This document shows, in pieces, positions 25,082 through 34,361 of a stretch of DNA of 64,000 nucleotides (position 1 is its first letter; each line of letters starts with the position of its first letter). The DNA is from Dehalococcoidia bacterium (GTDB lineage Bacteria; Chloroflexota; Dehalococcoidia; Tepidiformales; Tepidiformaceae): the NCBI GenBank assembly GCA_020853755.1, contig JADYYG010000030.1:32158-96157 (forward strand), read 5' to 3'. A program made the position numbers and the translations under genes. Under the pieces are notes generated by a model, which was not told where the DNA came from, ran no database searches, and saw only the letters and a program-made list of their open reading frames with translations.

Positions 25082-25630
25082 TCAGATCGGGTTACTCGGG
25101 CCGCTGACGCCGTGCTTCGCGCGCTGGGCATCCTGAAGGCTGCCAATGGTTTCGGCGCTGCGGTTATAGATCTGGGGCGGATCCCAGCCATTGAGGCCGG
25201 CGTAGGTATCGATCTGGCTCCGGTGATGAATGTCGTGCTCCATCATCATCATGAGGATGCGCCACCCCGGAAGCGTGACACCCGGCGAGTCGATCATCTC
25301 GATCCGGCGGTCGAGCCAGTCCGCCGGGGTGTTCGCGAGCTTCGCCTTGAATGCGTCGAAGCTGGACTGGAGTGCAGGAACCCACCTGTCCCGGCTGGAG
25401 ACATCCGGGGGACGCGGGCTTACCCAGCCCGTCCCGGAGTAGGCGCTGGCGAAGTACAGCCGCGAACCGCACATGTGACCGATGAGCTGGTTGATACCCC
25501 AGGCCTTCTCGCCCTCACCTGAAGGGGGCGTCCAGCCGTCCGCGGCTGCCGGCAGCGCTGCGATGTCCCGCATCGCCCGCTTGTTCACGCCTTCGAAGTA
25601 CCGCAAGAACGCCTCAATGTCGCGAAACAA
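25082..25630 (-). CDS. DinB-like four-helix protein
   Basis: The 182-residue protein has the DinB/YfiT pattern: an N-terminal helix (FLRYFEGVNKRAMRDI), a metal-ligand-type GINQLIGHMCGSRLYF, and the C-terminal helix HDIHHRSQIDTYAGL with the H-x3-H pair. DinB-type proteins are metal-binding and often act as thiol-dependent transferases; the substrate is unknown. The open frame to 25741 was not used because a GGAGGCGAG site sits right before TTG at 25630 and the longer form would overlap the divergent transporter. Confidence 0.8.
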   Translation of the reverse strand: MFRDIEAFLRYFEGVNKRAMRDIAALPAAADGWTPPSGEGEKAWGINQLIGHMCGSRLYFASAYSGTGWVSPRPPDVSSRDRWVPALQSSFDAFKAKLANTPADWLDRRIEMIDSPGVTLPGWRILMMMMEHDIHHRSQIDTYAGLNGWDPPQIYNRSAETIGSLQDAQRAKHGVSGPSNPI

Positions 25631-25701
25631 CTCTCGCCTCCGCTGTTGTATCTGTGTGTCTGCGCACCATACGCTACGTCTCGGCCAGCCAGCTTCGCAC
25701 G

Positions 25702-26772
25702 ATGATAAGAATCGAAGTTTCCTACCGCGGTCTCGTAGCAATCGGGGCAGCCCTGCTGACGCTCTGGGCCCTCGTGCGCCTGTGGCCCGTCTTCTTGCTG
25801 GTCCTGACGGCGTTCATCTTCATGACGGCCCTGCTGCCGTACGTCGAATGGCTGGTCCATCGCGGCGTCAACCGGGTGGTGGCGGTCCTGCTCATTATGC
25901 TCGCGGTGTTTGTCGGCCTCGGAACCGTGGTCGCCATCGTTGCTCCTGCGATGTTCGACGAGTTCCGTGACCTTCGTTCGAACCTGCCGCAGTACGCAGC
26001 CGACTTCGAGAAGTTCATGGAGAACTTCGGTTTCGACACCGGCCGGTGGGACCTCCCCGAGCGCGCGCGGGAGATCAAATGGGACGAACTGATCTCGGGC
26101 AGCCAGGCCGTGGACTTCGGGCAGCGCATCGCCCTCGACGTCATCTCGGGGTTCACGGTCGCTGTACTCACGGCATACCTGCTCGTTGATACGCGGCGGT
26201 TGCGGACCTTCCTCTTCCGGTTCGTCCCGCAAGAACGAGAGCCTGACGCTCAGCACTTCCTGACGGCACTGAACCGGGTAGTCGGCGGGTACGTCCGCGG
26301 ACAGTTGATCACGTCGCTCATCATCGGGCTGTTTACCACTGCGGTGCTGCTGGCCGCTGGAGTGCCGAACGCCGTGGCCTTCGGGGTGCTCGCCGCGTTC
26401 GCCGACATCATCCCGCTGGTTGGGGCCTTCATCGCCATCGTGCCAGCCGTGGTCGCGGCTTTCCAGGAATCGTCGACGCAGGCAGTCATCGTGCTTGCTG
26501 CGCTGCTCGTCTACCAGCAATTCGAAGACCGTTTCCTGGTACCGAAGATCTACGGCCAGACCCTCAACCTGCCCGCCCTGGTCGTGCTCGTCGCGGTCCT
26601 GGTGGGCGGCGAACTGATGGGCATCGTCGGGGTGCTCCTCGCGCTCCCGGTCGCGGCTGCGGGCCGCGTCGTTCTGGACTACTACCTGGATCGGCGGGAT
26701 GGAGGACGCGGCATCCCCGGTCCGCGGAAAGAACTCTTCGCCCCTGACGAAGACGAATCAGCCAGCGCGTAG
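25702..26772 (+). CDS. AI-2E family transporter (PerM/YdgG type)
   Basis: The 356-residue protein has about eight hydrophobic segments and the family's soluble loop after the third (DLRSNLPQYAADFEKFMENF). The signature GVPNAVAFGVLAAFADIIPLVG and the C-terminal VYQQFEDRFLVPKIYGQTLN are present. Family members export autoinducer-2 or move Na+/H+; the substrate here is open. The ATG at 25702 begins at MIRIEVSYRGLVAIG, just before the first membrane segment. Confidence 0.88.
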   Translation: MIRIEVSYRGLVAIGAALLTLWALVRLWPVFLLVLTAFIFMTALLPYVEWLVHRGVNRVVAVLLIMLAVFVGLGTVVAIVAPAMFDEFRDLRSNLPQYAADFEKFMENFGFDTGRWDLPERAREIKWDELISGSQAVDFGQRIALDVISGFTVAVLTAYLLVDTRRLRTFLFRFVPQEREPDAQHFLTALNRVVGGYVRGQLITSLIIGLFTTAVLLAAGVPNAVAFGVLAAFADIIPLVGAFIAIVPAVVAAFQESSTQAVIVLAALLVYQQFEDRFLVPKIYGQTLNLPALVVLVAVLVGGELMGIVGVLLALPVAAAGRVVLDYYLDRRDGGRGIPGPRKELFAPDEDESASA

Positions 26773-26806
26773 GCAGATCCAGCGGCTGGCCCCCGGATGT
26801 GCTTGA

Positions 26807-28738
26807 ATGCGCCCCATGTTCACGAGCGTCCTCGTTGCCAATCGTGGCGAAATCGCGGTGCGCATTTGCCGCACCCTGCGGCGAATGGGTGTGCGGTCCG
26901 TTGTGGTGGCGTCCATCCCCGACCGGCGAAGTCTCGCCGTCCGCTCGGCGGACGCATGGGTGTTGCTCGAAGGGTACTCGGCCGCCGAAACCTACCTCGA
27001 TGTCGACGCTGTCATCGCGGCCGCGAAGTCCCAGGGCTGCGAGGCCATTCACCCCGGCTACGGGTTCCTCAGCGAACGTGCCGACTTCGCCGAACGTTGC
27101 GCAAGTGAGGGACTGGTGTTTGTTGGCCCTCCGCCAGCAGTGCTGCGCGGCATGGGCGACAAGTCGGCGGCGCGGCGGCTTGCCGTCGAAAACGGTGTCC
27201 CGGTCGTTCCGGGCTGGGACGGCGCCGATGGCGCGGAAACTCTCATCCGGGAGGCAGAACGGATAGGATTCCCGGTGCTGCTCAAGGCGCGTGGCGGCGG
27301 CGGCGGCCGGGGGATGCGGGAGGTGCACGCACCCGGGGACCTCCCCGACGCCATCGCAAGCGCCCGGCGGGAGGCACTCGCAGCCTTCGGTGACGGCGGA
27401 CTGTTACTCGAACGGCTCGTGAACCACGCCCATCACGTCGAGGTGCAGGTCATCGCCGATGCTCATGGCAACGTTATCCACCTTGGAGAGCGTGATTGTT
27501 CGGTCCAGCGCCGGCACCAGAAGCTGATCGAAGAGACCCCGAGTCCCGTAGTCGATGACCGCCTTCGAACACGCCTTACCGGTTACGCGCTCGCCCTCGC
27601 CCGAGCGATTGGGTACGTGAACGCCGGCACCTTCGAGTTCCTCGTGCAAACCGTGCCGCCCGGTAGTCATCGGATCGCCGAACCGAATGTGTACTTCCTC
27701 GAGGTCAACCCGCGTCTCCAGGTTGAACACCCGGTCACCGAGACGGTCACGGGCTTGGACCTTGTCGAACTCCAACTGCGCGTGGCGGCTGGAGAACTGC
27801 TGCCCTTGCGGCAGGAGGACGTTCGCTTTCAGGGTCATGCGTTCGAGTTCCGTGTGAACGCCGAGAACCCGTGGGACAGCTTCAAACCGGCGAGCGGAAG
27901 GTTAGATGCCTTCCCAGGCAACGGTGCGGAACGCGTCGACTCGGGCTTCGAAGCCGGCGACACGGTCCCACCGCAGTACGACTCCCTGCTGATGAAACAG
28001 ATCTCCCACGGGGAGACTCGTGAGGCTGCGCTTGATGCGGCGCTGGCTGCATTGGAAGTCGGGAGCCCGGCGGGCATCCACTCGAACGTGGGGCTGTTGA
28101 GAGCGATCGCGGTAAGCGAGGCATTTGCCGCCGGGGACTGCACCGTGGATTGGCTCGAACCGGCGCTGGACACCTTGTTGTCCTCCGCCCGAAAACCAGA
28201 GACAGACTGGGTCGCCAGTGCGGCGCTCGCTGCGCTGAAGGACTCAGCAAACTCCCCCAGCTGGATTGGCGCCGGCCGGCTCGCCGTCTGGCTGACCGAC
28301 GGCGCCGAGACGCGCTGCGTTGAGGTGACTCGCCGTTCGTCCGGCGGCACGGCGTGGCTGAATGGCGAGACGTACGCCTTCAGGCAGCCTAAACAGGTTC
28401 CGACGGATTCATCGGCCGTGGTGTTGGGACGGAACGGGACGGAAATGGTTGTCTCGATTCGGAGGGACATAACTCGGAGCGCGCCGCCGCCGCTGCCACG
28501 CAAAGCGGCTACCTCACACGGTGGCGCGACGGTGGTCACGGCCCCGCTGGCGGGAACGATCGCGGCCGTTAGCGTCGCGGAGGGAGACTCGGTCGTCGAA
28601 GGCCAACTGCTCCTCGTCCTGGAGGCGATGAAGATGGAGCACCGCATTGCTGCGCCCGTGGCCGGGCGGGTGAAGGCCTTTGCCGTCCAGGCCCGCGACG
28701 TAGTGCGCGAAGGCGACCTGCTGGTGGAACTCGGCTGA
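26807..28738 (+). CDS. Acyl-CoA carboxylase biotin carboxylase-BCCP fusion (alpha subunit)
   Basis: The 643-residue protein fuses a biotin carboxylase (residues 1-450: LVANRGEIAVRICRTLRRMG, KARGGGGGRGMREV as the ATP glycine loop, GERDCSVQRRHQKLIEE, YFLEVNPRLQVEHPVTE) to a short linker and a C-terminal biotinyl domain (about 570-643, LVLEAMKMEHRIAAP with the biotinylated lysine). It is the alpha subunit of acetyl-, propionyl- or methylcrotonyl-CoA carboxylase. No carboxyltransferase gene is adjacent, so the acyl substrate is undecided. Confidence 0.93.
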   Translation: MRPMFTSVLVANRGEIAVRICRTLRRMGVRSVVVASIPDRRSLAVRSADAWVLLEGYSAAETYLDVDAVIAAAKSQGCEAIHPGYGFLSERADFAERCASEGLVFVGPPPAVLRGMGDKSAARRLAVENGVPVVPGWDGADGAETLIREAERIGFPVLLKARGGGGGRGMREVHAPGDLPDAIASARREALAAFGDGGLLLERLVNHAHHVEVQVIADAHGNVIHLGERDCSVQRRHQKLIEETPSPVVDDRLRTRLTGYALALARAIGYVNAGTFEFLVQTVPPGSHRIAEPNVYFLEVNPRLQVEHPVTETVTGLDLVELQLRVAAGELLPLRQEDVRFQGHAFEFRVNAENPWDSFKPASGRLDAFPGNGAERVDSGFEAGDTVPPQYDSLLMKQISHGETREAALDAALAALEVGSPAGIHSNVGLLRAIAVSEAFAAGDCTVDWLEPALDTLLSSARKPETDWVASAALAALKDSANSPSWIGAGRLAVWLTDGAETRCVEVTRRSSGGTAWLNGETYAFRQPKQVPTDSSAVVLGRNGTEMVVSIRRDITRSAPPPLPRKAATSHGGATVVTAPLAGTIAAVSVAEGDSVVEGQLLLVLEAMKMEHRIAAPVAGRVKAFAVQARDVVREGDLLVELG

Positions 28739-28742
28739 CGCG

Positions 28743-28780
28743 AAGAAGGGCCCCCGTTCGTGCGCCCGGGAACCCTTCTT
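28743..28780 (+). terminator. Terminator of the carboxylase gene
   Basis: AAGAAGGG (28743-28750) pairs with CCCTTCTT (28773-28780), with inner CCCG/CGGG pairing. The 3' arm continues into T-rich sequence. It lies between the carboxylase and the convergent surface-protein gene. Confidence 0.6.
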
Positions 28781-28802
28781 TCGCCCGTCCTGGCGGCTGA
28801 GG

Positions 28803-30428
28803 TTAGCGGGCCGTCCCCGCCGGCACCGGTTGGGCTATTGGCTTGTCCGGGCTTTCTGAGAGCTTCGCGATATCGAAGCTCGGGTCCATGCTCGTCGCCA
28901 CCGCGATCAGGTCGTCCATCGCCACCGCCGGCGAGATACCCCGCGAGTAGGCGTTGACGGAATAGTGCGTGCCGTTGCGAGTCCAGTTCAGGTTGTTCGG
29001 CGCGCGGAAGCCGCTGCCGTCGCCGGTGGGCTCACCACTGAAGTGGTCGATGGATGCTTCAATCGTGTCGGCGCCGCCTTCGAAGGTCCACGCCAGTGCA
29101 TAGGTCGGCTCGAACCCGGCCGGCTTCGGGCAACCGTCGGCGACACCCTGGACCCGGAGGCTGGACTTCGCGAGCTTGTAGCCTTCTGGAGCGGCGGCAG
29201 CGCGGAAGCCGAGCCTGGCAAGTTCGGACTCCTTCAGTTCGCGATCCTGGATGAAGCAAGCTTCGTTGAACGACGGGTCCAGCGCTCGGGCGATAGCCTT
29301 AATGGTATCGATGCCGACCGGCTTCTCCGACTTCGCATAGACGCCGAAGTTGAATGTTCCGTTCGACCAGTTCGCTCCGTATTCATTGAGTTGGCCCGGG
29401 AACGGCTGGCTTTCACCGTTGCTGAAGACGCTCACACCGATGTAGGAGAAGTCGTTCGAACCGGTCTTCTGCCACCCTGCGTTGAAGCCGAACCCATCGG
29501 CTGGCTTGATGCTTGCGTCACAGCCCGCAGCCGGTGGGACGAGGGACATGACACTGAGGTCCGACTCGCTGAAGCCGGACGGAATCGCTGGCCGGGGGTC
29601 GCCAACACCGGCCGCGGTGACCGCGTCCCAATCACCCTTTGCCAGCGTCCAGAAGCACTTCTGATCCAGCGATGGCGCAAGTCCTGAGACGAGTTGGCGC
29701 AGGACATCGGCCACGCGCGGGTCGATTTCGCCGCCCGGTGCAGGCATCGCCGGGGAAGCCCCCTGGCTGGTGACGCCGCCCTTCTCTGGGGCCGCCGCTC
29801 CGCTATCGCTCCCAAACGAGCGGGAGGCATACGGCAGCGCGATGTAGCCATTCACACTCACGGTGAACTCGTAGCCGTTCGCCCAGAACACCGCACTGTC
29901 GGGGCGCATCACGTTGGCGACCACAGTATCCGTGGCCCGCTGGGAAACGAATGCGCCGAGTCCGGTGGCGTCGTGCTGCCATGTGCTAGCCAGGACGAGC
30001 GCGGAGTGTTTCGAAACGCCGTCCGGGCCGCAGTCGCCCTGGGTCGAAAGGCTGACATTGGACGGCGTGAAGCCGTCTCCCGGAAGCGCGGGGATAAACC
30101 CGGCCTTCGACGGGTCGATGACACCGTTCGCGACCACTCCATCGGGAAGCGGCCCCGTGCATGCCGGGTAGATCATGTCGGCGCCGCCACGCCCGCCATT
30201 GGTCATCGGTCCGGCGGGCAGGGATGCCTCCGAACCTGACGATGTCGTGCCGTCGGCCCCGATACCGGGCGCGATGAGCTTTGTGTCCGGAGCTTTCGAA
30301 TCGTCCTGGAGCGCGTTTGCGACGAGCACGCCCGAGGCGAAGAGCGCGGCGCCGGCGGCCGCGGCCAACAGCCACGGGAGCGGCTTCCGCAAATCGATGA
30401 GACTTCTTGAAGACACACGGTCCTCCAT
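28803..30428 (-). CDS. Membrane-anchored extracellular protein of unknown function
   Basis: The 541-residue protein starts at an ATG at 30428 (MEDRVSSRSLIDLRKPLP), followed by one hydrophobic segment (WLLAAAAGAALFASGVLVAN, about 19-38). The rest is a soluble part rich in Gly, Ser, Asp and aromatic residues with several cysteines. It looks like an N-terminally anchored surface protein. No named domain was recognised. The frame stays open to 30821, but that part overlaps the divergent DUF2249 gene. Confidence 0.65.
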   Translation of the reverse strand: MEDRVSSRSLIDLRKPLPWLLAAAAGAALFASGVLVANALQDDSKAPDTKLIAPGIGADGTTSSGSEASLPAGPMTNGGRGGADMIYPACTGPLPDGVVANGVIDPSKAGFIPALPGDGFTPSNVSLSTQGDCGPDGVSKHSALVLASTWQHDATGLGAFVSQRATDTVVANVMRPDSAVFWANGYEFTVSVNGYIALPYASRSFGSDSGAAAPEKGGVTSQGASPAMPAPGGEIDPRVADVLRQLVSGLAPSLDQKCFWTLAKGDWDAVTAAGVGDPRPAIPSGFSESDLSVMSLVPPAAGCDASIKPADGFGFNAGWQKTGSNDFSYIGVSVFSNGESQPFPGQLNEYGANWSNGTFNFGVYAKSEKPVGIDTIKAIARALDPSFNEACFIQDRELKESELARLGFRAAAAPEGYKLAKSSLRVQGVADGCPKPAGFEPTYALAWTFEGGADTIEASIDHFSGEPTGDGSGFRAPNNLNWTRNGTHYSVNAYSRGISPAVAMDDLIAVATSMDPSFDIAKLSESPDKPIAQPVPAGTAR

Positions 30429-30578
30429 CCAAAGTTCTCCCCTCTCCCGCTTCCAACGCCGGCAGTGTCCAAAAAGTTCCCACGAGCGAGACAGGAGGTT
30501 GGCCTTCGCGAAGCATCCGGCAGTGGAGGCGTGACTAAAGTTCCATCGACTGAATGTCCGCTGTGTCACCATTGCAAT

Positions 30579-30794
30579 ATGACGGTTCAAACGATTGACA
30601 ACCGTGGTCTCGAGCCACCTGAACCCATGGTGCGGATCTTCGCCGCGCTCGAATCCCTTCCCGCCGGGGACAAGCTCCAGGCGTTGATGGACCGCGAGCC
30701 GTTCCTGATTTATGCGGAACTGGAGCGCCGGGGCTTCACCTGGGAGTTCCGGGACGAGGGCGGTCCCGTGATCGAGATCTGGCGTACGGAATGA
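30579..30794 (+). CDS. DUF2249 domain protein
   Basis: The 71-residue protein (start MTVQTIDNRGLEPPEPMVRI) matches the small DUF2249 fold, with the LEPPEPM core and the C-terminal LERRGFTWEFRDEGG. DUF2249 proteins are often found beside nitrite, nitric oxide or hemerythrin genes in denitrifiers; the reaction is not known. Its stop overlaps the next gene by 4 bases, so translation is probably coupled. Confidence 0.75.
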   Translation: MTVQTIDNRGLEPPEPMVRIFAALESLPAGDKLQALMDREPFLIYAELERRGFTWEFRDEGGPVIEIWRTE

Positions 30795-32113
30795 CCGCAC
30801 TGGCCGTCCGCGAGTCGCCACCGCTCAACGTGGTGCTCCCGTTCTTCCTCGTCGCGCCGCTGGGGCTGATTGCCGCAGGCATCATGCTCGCGCTGGCCGG
30901 TGAGGACTCTGTAACGGCGGTCACTACTCCTGAACTGTTGGCGGCCACCCACGGCGCGGTTCTTGGCTGGATCTCGCTCACGATCATGGGGGCGCTTCTT
31001 CAGTTAGGTCCGGTGCTGCTCGGTGGCCGGCTGATCTCGCACCGCCTCGCACGCTTGCAGCTCTGGCTCCACGTGGCCGGTGTTGGCCTCATGCTTCTCG
31101 CGTTCCAGGCCTGGCGAACGGAGGCCCTGGTCATCGGCGGCTCGCTGACGGCGTTGTCGTTTGTACTCTTCCTCGTGAACGCGCTCCCGGCTGTGCGATG
31201 GTTCGCTCGCGGTTCGCTGGTGCGCAACTACGTCTCGGCCTCACTGTTCTTTCTCATGCTGACCGTGGCCGCAGGCTTCACGTACGTCCTGACGCTTCAC
31301 TACGGGTGGTTCCCGATCACCGCCGGACGGGTCGCAGCGCACGCGCACCTCGGGCTGGCGGGGTTCCTGGCGCTCATGCTTATGGGCGTTTCGTTCCAAC
31401 TTGTGCCGATGTTCCAACTTGCGCCGCACGACGAGCCGAAGTTCGGACGGTTCGTGCTCGCCTGGATGTCCATTGCTACCGCGGTATTTGCGGCGGCTCT
31501 CTGGACTGATCCCCCGCCGGCGCTTCGCCTCGTCGCTGCCGCTGCGCTGGGCACGGGCGCGCTCTTCTGGATGTACGACATCGCGATGCTGCTCCACCGG
31601 CGGGCAAAACGGAAGCTCGACATCCAGGCGAAAGGCACGCTTGCTGCCTTGATCTTCCTCGGCCTCGGCATTGTCACTGGCGTGGCTTCCGCCTCGGGCT
31701 GGCCCGAATCACTCGTGGTCGAACACCAGCGTCTGCAGTTGGCCTACGCGGTGCTGGCCATTGGTGGCTGGGCCGGCGGCACGCTCATCGGGAATTCGTT
31801 CAAGGTCGTGCCATTCCTGATCTGGAACGCGCGCTACCGTGAGTTGGCCGGCAAGCAGCCCGTCCCAACGCTCGCGGAGTTGCTGGACCTCCGGCTTGCG
31901 AACGCGACGCTCCTCACGCTTTGCCTGGCTGTCGGCGCCGGCGCTTTGGCGGGTGCGTTGGGCTGGCTCGAAGGTCTCCGGGTTGCCGGCGGCATGTTTG
32001 CGGTCGCCGGGTCCCTGCAAATGCTCACATTGGTCCTGGTGGCGGTCAGGCGGCCCCAGGCTCGCGCTGCCATGCCGGCGCCGGCAAGGAGGATCCAGCA
32101 TGAAGGCCAGTGA
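30791..32113 (+). CDS. Haem-copper-oxidase subunit I-like / NnrS-like membrane protein
   Basis: The 440-residue protein has about 12 hydrophobic segments. Histidines lie within membrane stretches, as in ATHGAVLGWISLTIMGAL and AAHAHLGLAGFLALMLMGVS, a pattern seen in CcoN/NorB-type subunits and in NnrS. The full set of copper-ligand histidines was not found, so oxygen or NO reduction is not claimed. It lies between DUF2249 and DUF59 genes, a context often linked to nitrogen oxide handling. Confidence 0.62.
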   Translation: MTALAVRESPPLNVVLPFFLVAPLGLIAAGIMLALAGEDSVTAVTTPELLAATHGAVLGWISLTIMGALLQLGPVLLGGRLISHRLARLQLWLHVAGVGLMLLAFQAWRTEALVIGGSLTALSFVLFLVNALPAVRWFARGSLVRNYVSASLFFLMLTVAAGFTYVLTLHYGWFPITAGRVAAHAHLGLAGFLALMLMGVSFQLVPMFQLAPHDEPKFGRFVLAWMSIATAVFAAALWTDPPPALRLVAAAALGTGALFWMYDIAMLLHRRAKRKLDIQAKGTLAALIFLGLGIVTGVASASGWPESLVVEHQRLQLAYAVLAIGGWAGGTLIGNSFKVVPFLIWNARYRELAGKQPVPTLAELLDLRLANATLLTLCLAVGAGALAGALGWLEGLRVAGGMFAVAGSLQMLTLVLVAVRRPQARAAMPAPARRIQHEGQ

Positions 32114-32402
32114 CGTCGCCCTTGCCCTTCGCGAGGTTTATGACCCCGAACTGGGCATCGATACCGTCTCGCTCGGATTGCTCTACGACATCGAAGTGGA
32201 AGCGGACGAAGTTCGCGTGACCATGAGCATGACGACCCCGAACTGTCCCATGGCTGCGGCCATCGCCCACGCGACCGAGACGAAGCTGGAGACCATTGCC
32301 GAGGGCCGGGGCGTCGAAGTGCAGGTCGTGCACAATCCGCCCTGGAACGTCGGAATGCTGAATGCCGATGCTCGCAAGTGGCTGGGCCTGCCCGAAAACT
32401 AA
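32100..32402 (+). CDS. MIP18/DUF59 metal-sulfur cluster assembly factor
   Basis: The 100-residue protein shows the DUF59 pattern EVYDPELGIDTVSLGLLYDI and MSMTTPNCPMAAAI, the latter with the conserved cysteine. These proteins (SufT/PaaD type) help to mature Fe-S enzymes. An AGGAGG lies before the ATG at 32100. It overlaps the membrane gene by 14 bases, completing a three-gene unit. Its stop codon overlaps that of the convergent regulator. Confidence 0.88.
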   Translation: MKASDVALALREVYDPELGIDTVSLGLLYDIEVEADEVRVTMSMTTPNCPMAAAIAHATETKLETIAEGRGVEVQVVHNPPWNVGMLNADARKWLGLPEN

Positions 32403-33085
32403 AGTAAGCGCTGGAGTGCGCTGAGGTCCCGCACGAGGATCTCCTTGCGGCGCACTTCGACGATACCCTCGGTTTCGAAGACGTGGAGTGTGCGGCTCAC
32501 CACCTCGCGCACGCTGCCGACCAGTGCCGCCATGTCCTGCAGGGTAATGCTCCTTGGCACGACGATACCGTCCGGCGTAGCCGTGCCTTCTTCCCGCGCA
32601 GTCAGGTAGATGTAGCGGGCAACGCGCTGGGGCACGGTTTGGAGGCTGATCTGCTCGACGAGCTCCGTGAACCCGCGCAAGCGCTTGGAGAAGTGCTGCA
32701 GGAGTTCCAGGGCCACTGATGGTTGAGTCTCCACAATGAGCCGGAACAACGCCGCCGGCACGAGCAACACGACGCTCTCTTCCAGTGTCTCTACCGTTGC
32801 CGGAGTTGGGCCCTTATCGAAGATGGCGACCTCGCCGAAGGTGTCGCCCGGCTGGAGGAGCCGCATGATCTGTTCGCGGCCCTCGGGACCTGAGCGAAAG
32901 AGCCGCGCGCGACCAGTGAGCATCTGGAAGAACCCTCGCGAAGGTTCGCCTTCCCGCGCGACAAGGTCCCGGCCGGGATAGGTGCGCACAACGAACTCCG
33001 GGGCCAACCGTTCCGCATCGGCACGGGAAAGGGAGCTCAGGTGGGGGATGCGCAGGACATCGTCGGCGGTCAACCGGGTCATCAT
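32399..33085 (-). CDS. Crp/Fnr family transcriptional regulator
   Basis: The 228-residue protein has an N-terminal cyclic-nucleotide-binding-type domain (FQMLTGRARLFRSGPEGREQ, LQPGDTFGEVAIFDKGP) and a C-terminal Crp-type helix-turn-helix (ITLQDMAALVGSVREVVSRT). It has no cysteines, so it cannot hold the Fe-S cluster of FNR. It resembles haem- or ligand-sensing relatives such as DNR, though its ligand is unknown. It is divergent from the molybdoenzyme operon and convergent with the DUF2249 unit, so it may control either or both. Confidence 0.85.
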   Translation of the reverse strand: MMTRLTADDVLRIPHLSSLSRADAERLAPEFVVRTYPGRDLVAREGEPSRGFFQMLTGRARLFRSGPEGREQIMRLLQPGDTFGEVAIFDKGPTPATVETLEESVVLLVPAALFRLIVETQPSVALELLQHFSKRLRGFTELVEQISLQTVPQRVARYIYLTAREEGTATPDGIVVPRSITLQDMAALVGSVREVVSRTLHVFETEGIVEVRRKEILVRDLSALQRLL

Positions 33086-33307
33086 CCCAGTATGCACCGC
33101 CTGTGCCGGGAGCGTGAGGCCAGTCTGACGGCTTGTGTCAACGGCCATTCCGGCCCATCTCAGCCGCCGACGGGACAAACGGGATCCAGACTGCCCGAAT
33201 AGGCCGCTCGGGCGCTACTTTCGGCCACTGTGAAGAGACCGAATGGCCGTGACGCCTGACAGCCGCCGGGATGAGCATGCAGTCAAAAGCGCGGGCGGAG
33301 GGATCGC

Positions 33308-34357
33308 ATGGCTGGCAGCACGGAATCCGGCGCCCCACTGATCACGGGTCCCGTCATCCTCGGGGTTCGCGGGCCGTCCCGTTCCGGGAAAACGGCCCTT
33401 TGTGAGTTGCTCGTCCGTGCCCTCGGCGAACGGGGCCTCCTCGTTGCCTGGGCGAAGCGGACCCACCACGCGGTCGACCTGCCGGGCAAGTCTTCCGACC
33501 GCATCTGGTCACAGTCGCCCGCGGTCACCCTGTTGCGGTCGAATGACCGTCTTGCCATAACCACGCACGCGGGGTCGACGAACCCCCTGGACATCGCAGC
33601 GGCCTCACCCGTTGCGGTAGACGTGGTCTTGCTCGAAACCCACGAACCAGAGCCGTTCCCGACCATCCTCTCCAGTCAGCTCGCGCCGGCGCCCGGTGAG
33701 CAGGTGGTTGGCCGCTGGACGTTCCGCGAAGAGAGCGAAGCAATCGAACCGGTCATGGGATTCCTCACGTCTGTCCTCCCGGCTGACCGGGAATTGGACT
33801 TCGCCATGCGGCGCGCCATCGCTCTGCACGGCGGCCGGGGGTGCGCTGGGCTCGTCCTTGGTGCTCGGCTGGCGTTGGCCGGCGCCCGCGCGCTCGAGAT
33901 CGAAGTGCCAGACACACAGAAACGCCTCATTACCGTGGCGGATACCGAGCGCTGCGCAGTCGACGGCCTCCAGGCGGTCACCGGTTGCCGGGCTGGCAAG
34001 CGGACCCTCCGGATCCTCGACTACGGGAAGCTCGCGGCCACGTTCTATGACGAGCGTACCGGCGCGGCGATACGCGTCGCGACGCGCGGCGACCTGCGCG
34101 ACCGCGTCGGCGTGCAGGGTCCAGACCGGTATGCGGCCCAACGGCTTGCCTATGCCACCTGGCCGGAAGCGGACCTCTTCACTGTCCAACCAGTTGACTT
34201 CACCCCCGGCAGACTCGACCGGCCCGGCCCGCCGCAGGCCCGTGTCCGTTGCGCTGCCTGCGGTGAAGAAGTTTCCGATGGACGGCACATCGATTCAGCA
34301 AGCGGACCCCTCTGCCAGCCGTGCTGGCAGGTCTCAAAGGACCACCAGAAGGAGTAA
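33308..34357 (+). CDS. MobB-FmdE-zinc ribbon fusion, molybdenum cofactor maturation
   Basis: The 349-residue protein joins three parts. Residues about 1-165 match MobB, a P-loop GTPase of molybdenum-cofactor dinucleotide formation (GVRGPSRSGKTALCELL and RTHHAVDLPGKSSDR). Residues about 165-300 match FmdE, usually linked to molybdenum enzymes (GRGCAGLVLGARLAL, ADTERCAVDGLQAVTGC, GKRTLRILDYGKLAA). The C-terminus has a C-x2-C...C-x2-C zinc ribbon (CAACGEEVSDGRH, PLCQPCW). A GGAGGG site precedes the ATG. It opens the molybdoenzyme operon, 4 bases before the alpha subunit. Confidence 0.85.
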   Translation: MAGSTESGAPLITGPVILGVRGPSRSGKTALCELLVRALGERGLLVAWAKRTHHAVDLPGKSSDRIWSQSPAVTLLRSNDRLAITTHAGSTNPLDIAAASPVAVDVVLLETHEPEPFPTILSSQLAPAPGEQVVGRWTFREESEAIEPVMGFLTSVLPADRELDFAMRRAIALHGGRGCAGLVLGARLALAGARALEIEVPDTQKRLITVADTERCAVDGLQAVTGCRAGKRTLRILDYGKLAATFYDERTGAAIRVATRGDLRDRVGVQGPDRYAAQRLAYATWPEADLFTVQPVDFTPGRLDRPGPPQARVRCAACGEEVSDGRHIDSASGPLCQPCWQVSKDHQKE

Positions 34358-34361
34358 TGTC

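Noticed and set aside
33086..33307. Classic FNR or CRP box between the regulator and the molybdoenzyme operon
   Set aside because: No TTGAT-N4-ATCAA or TGTGA-N6-TCACA palindrome was found by eye.
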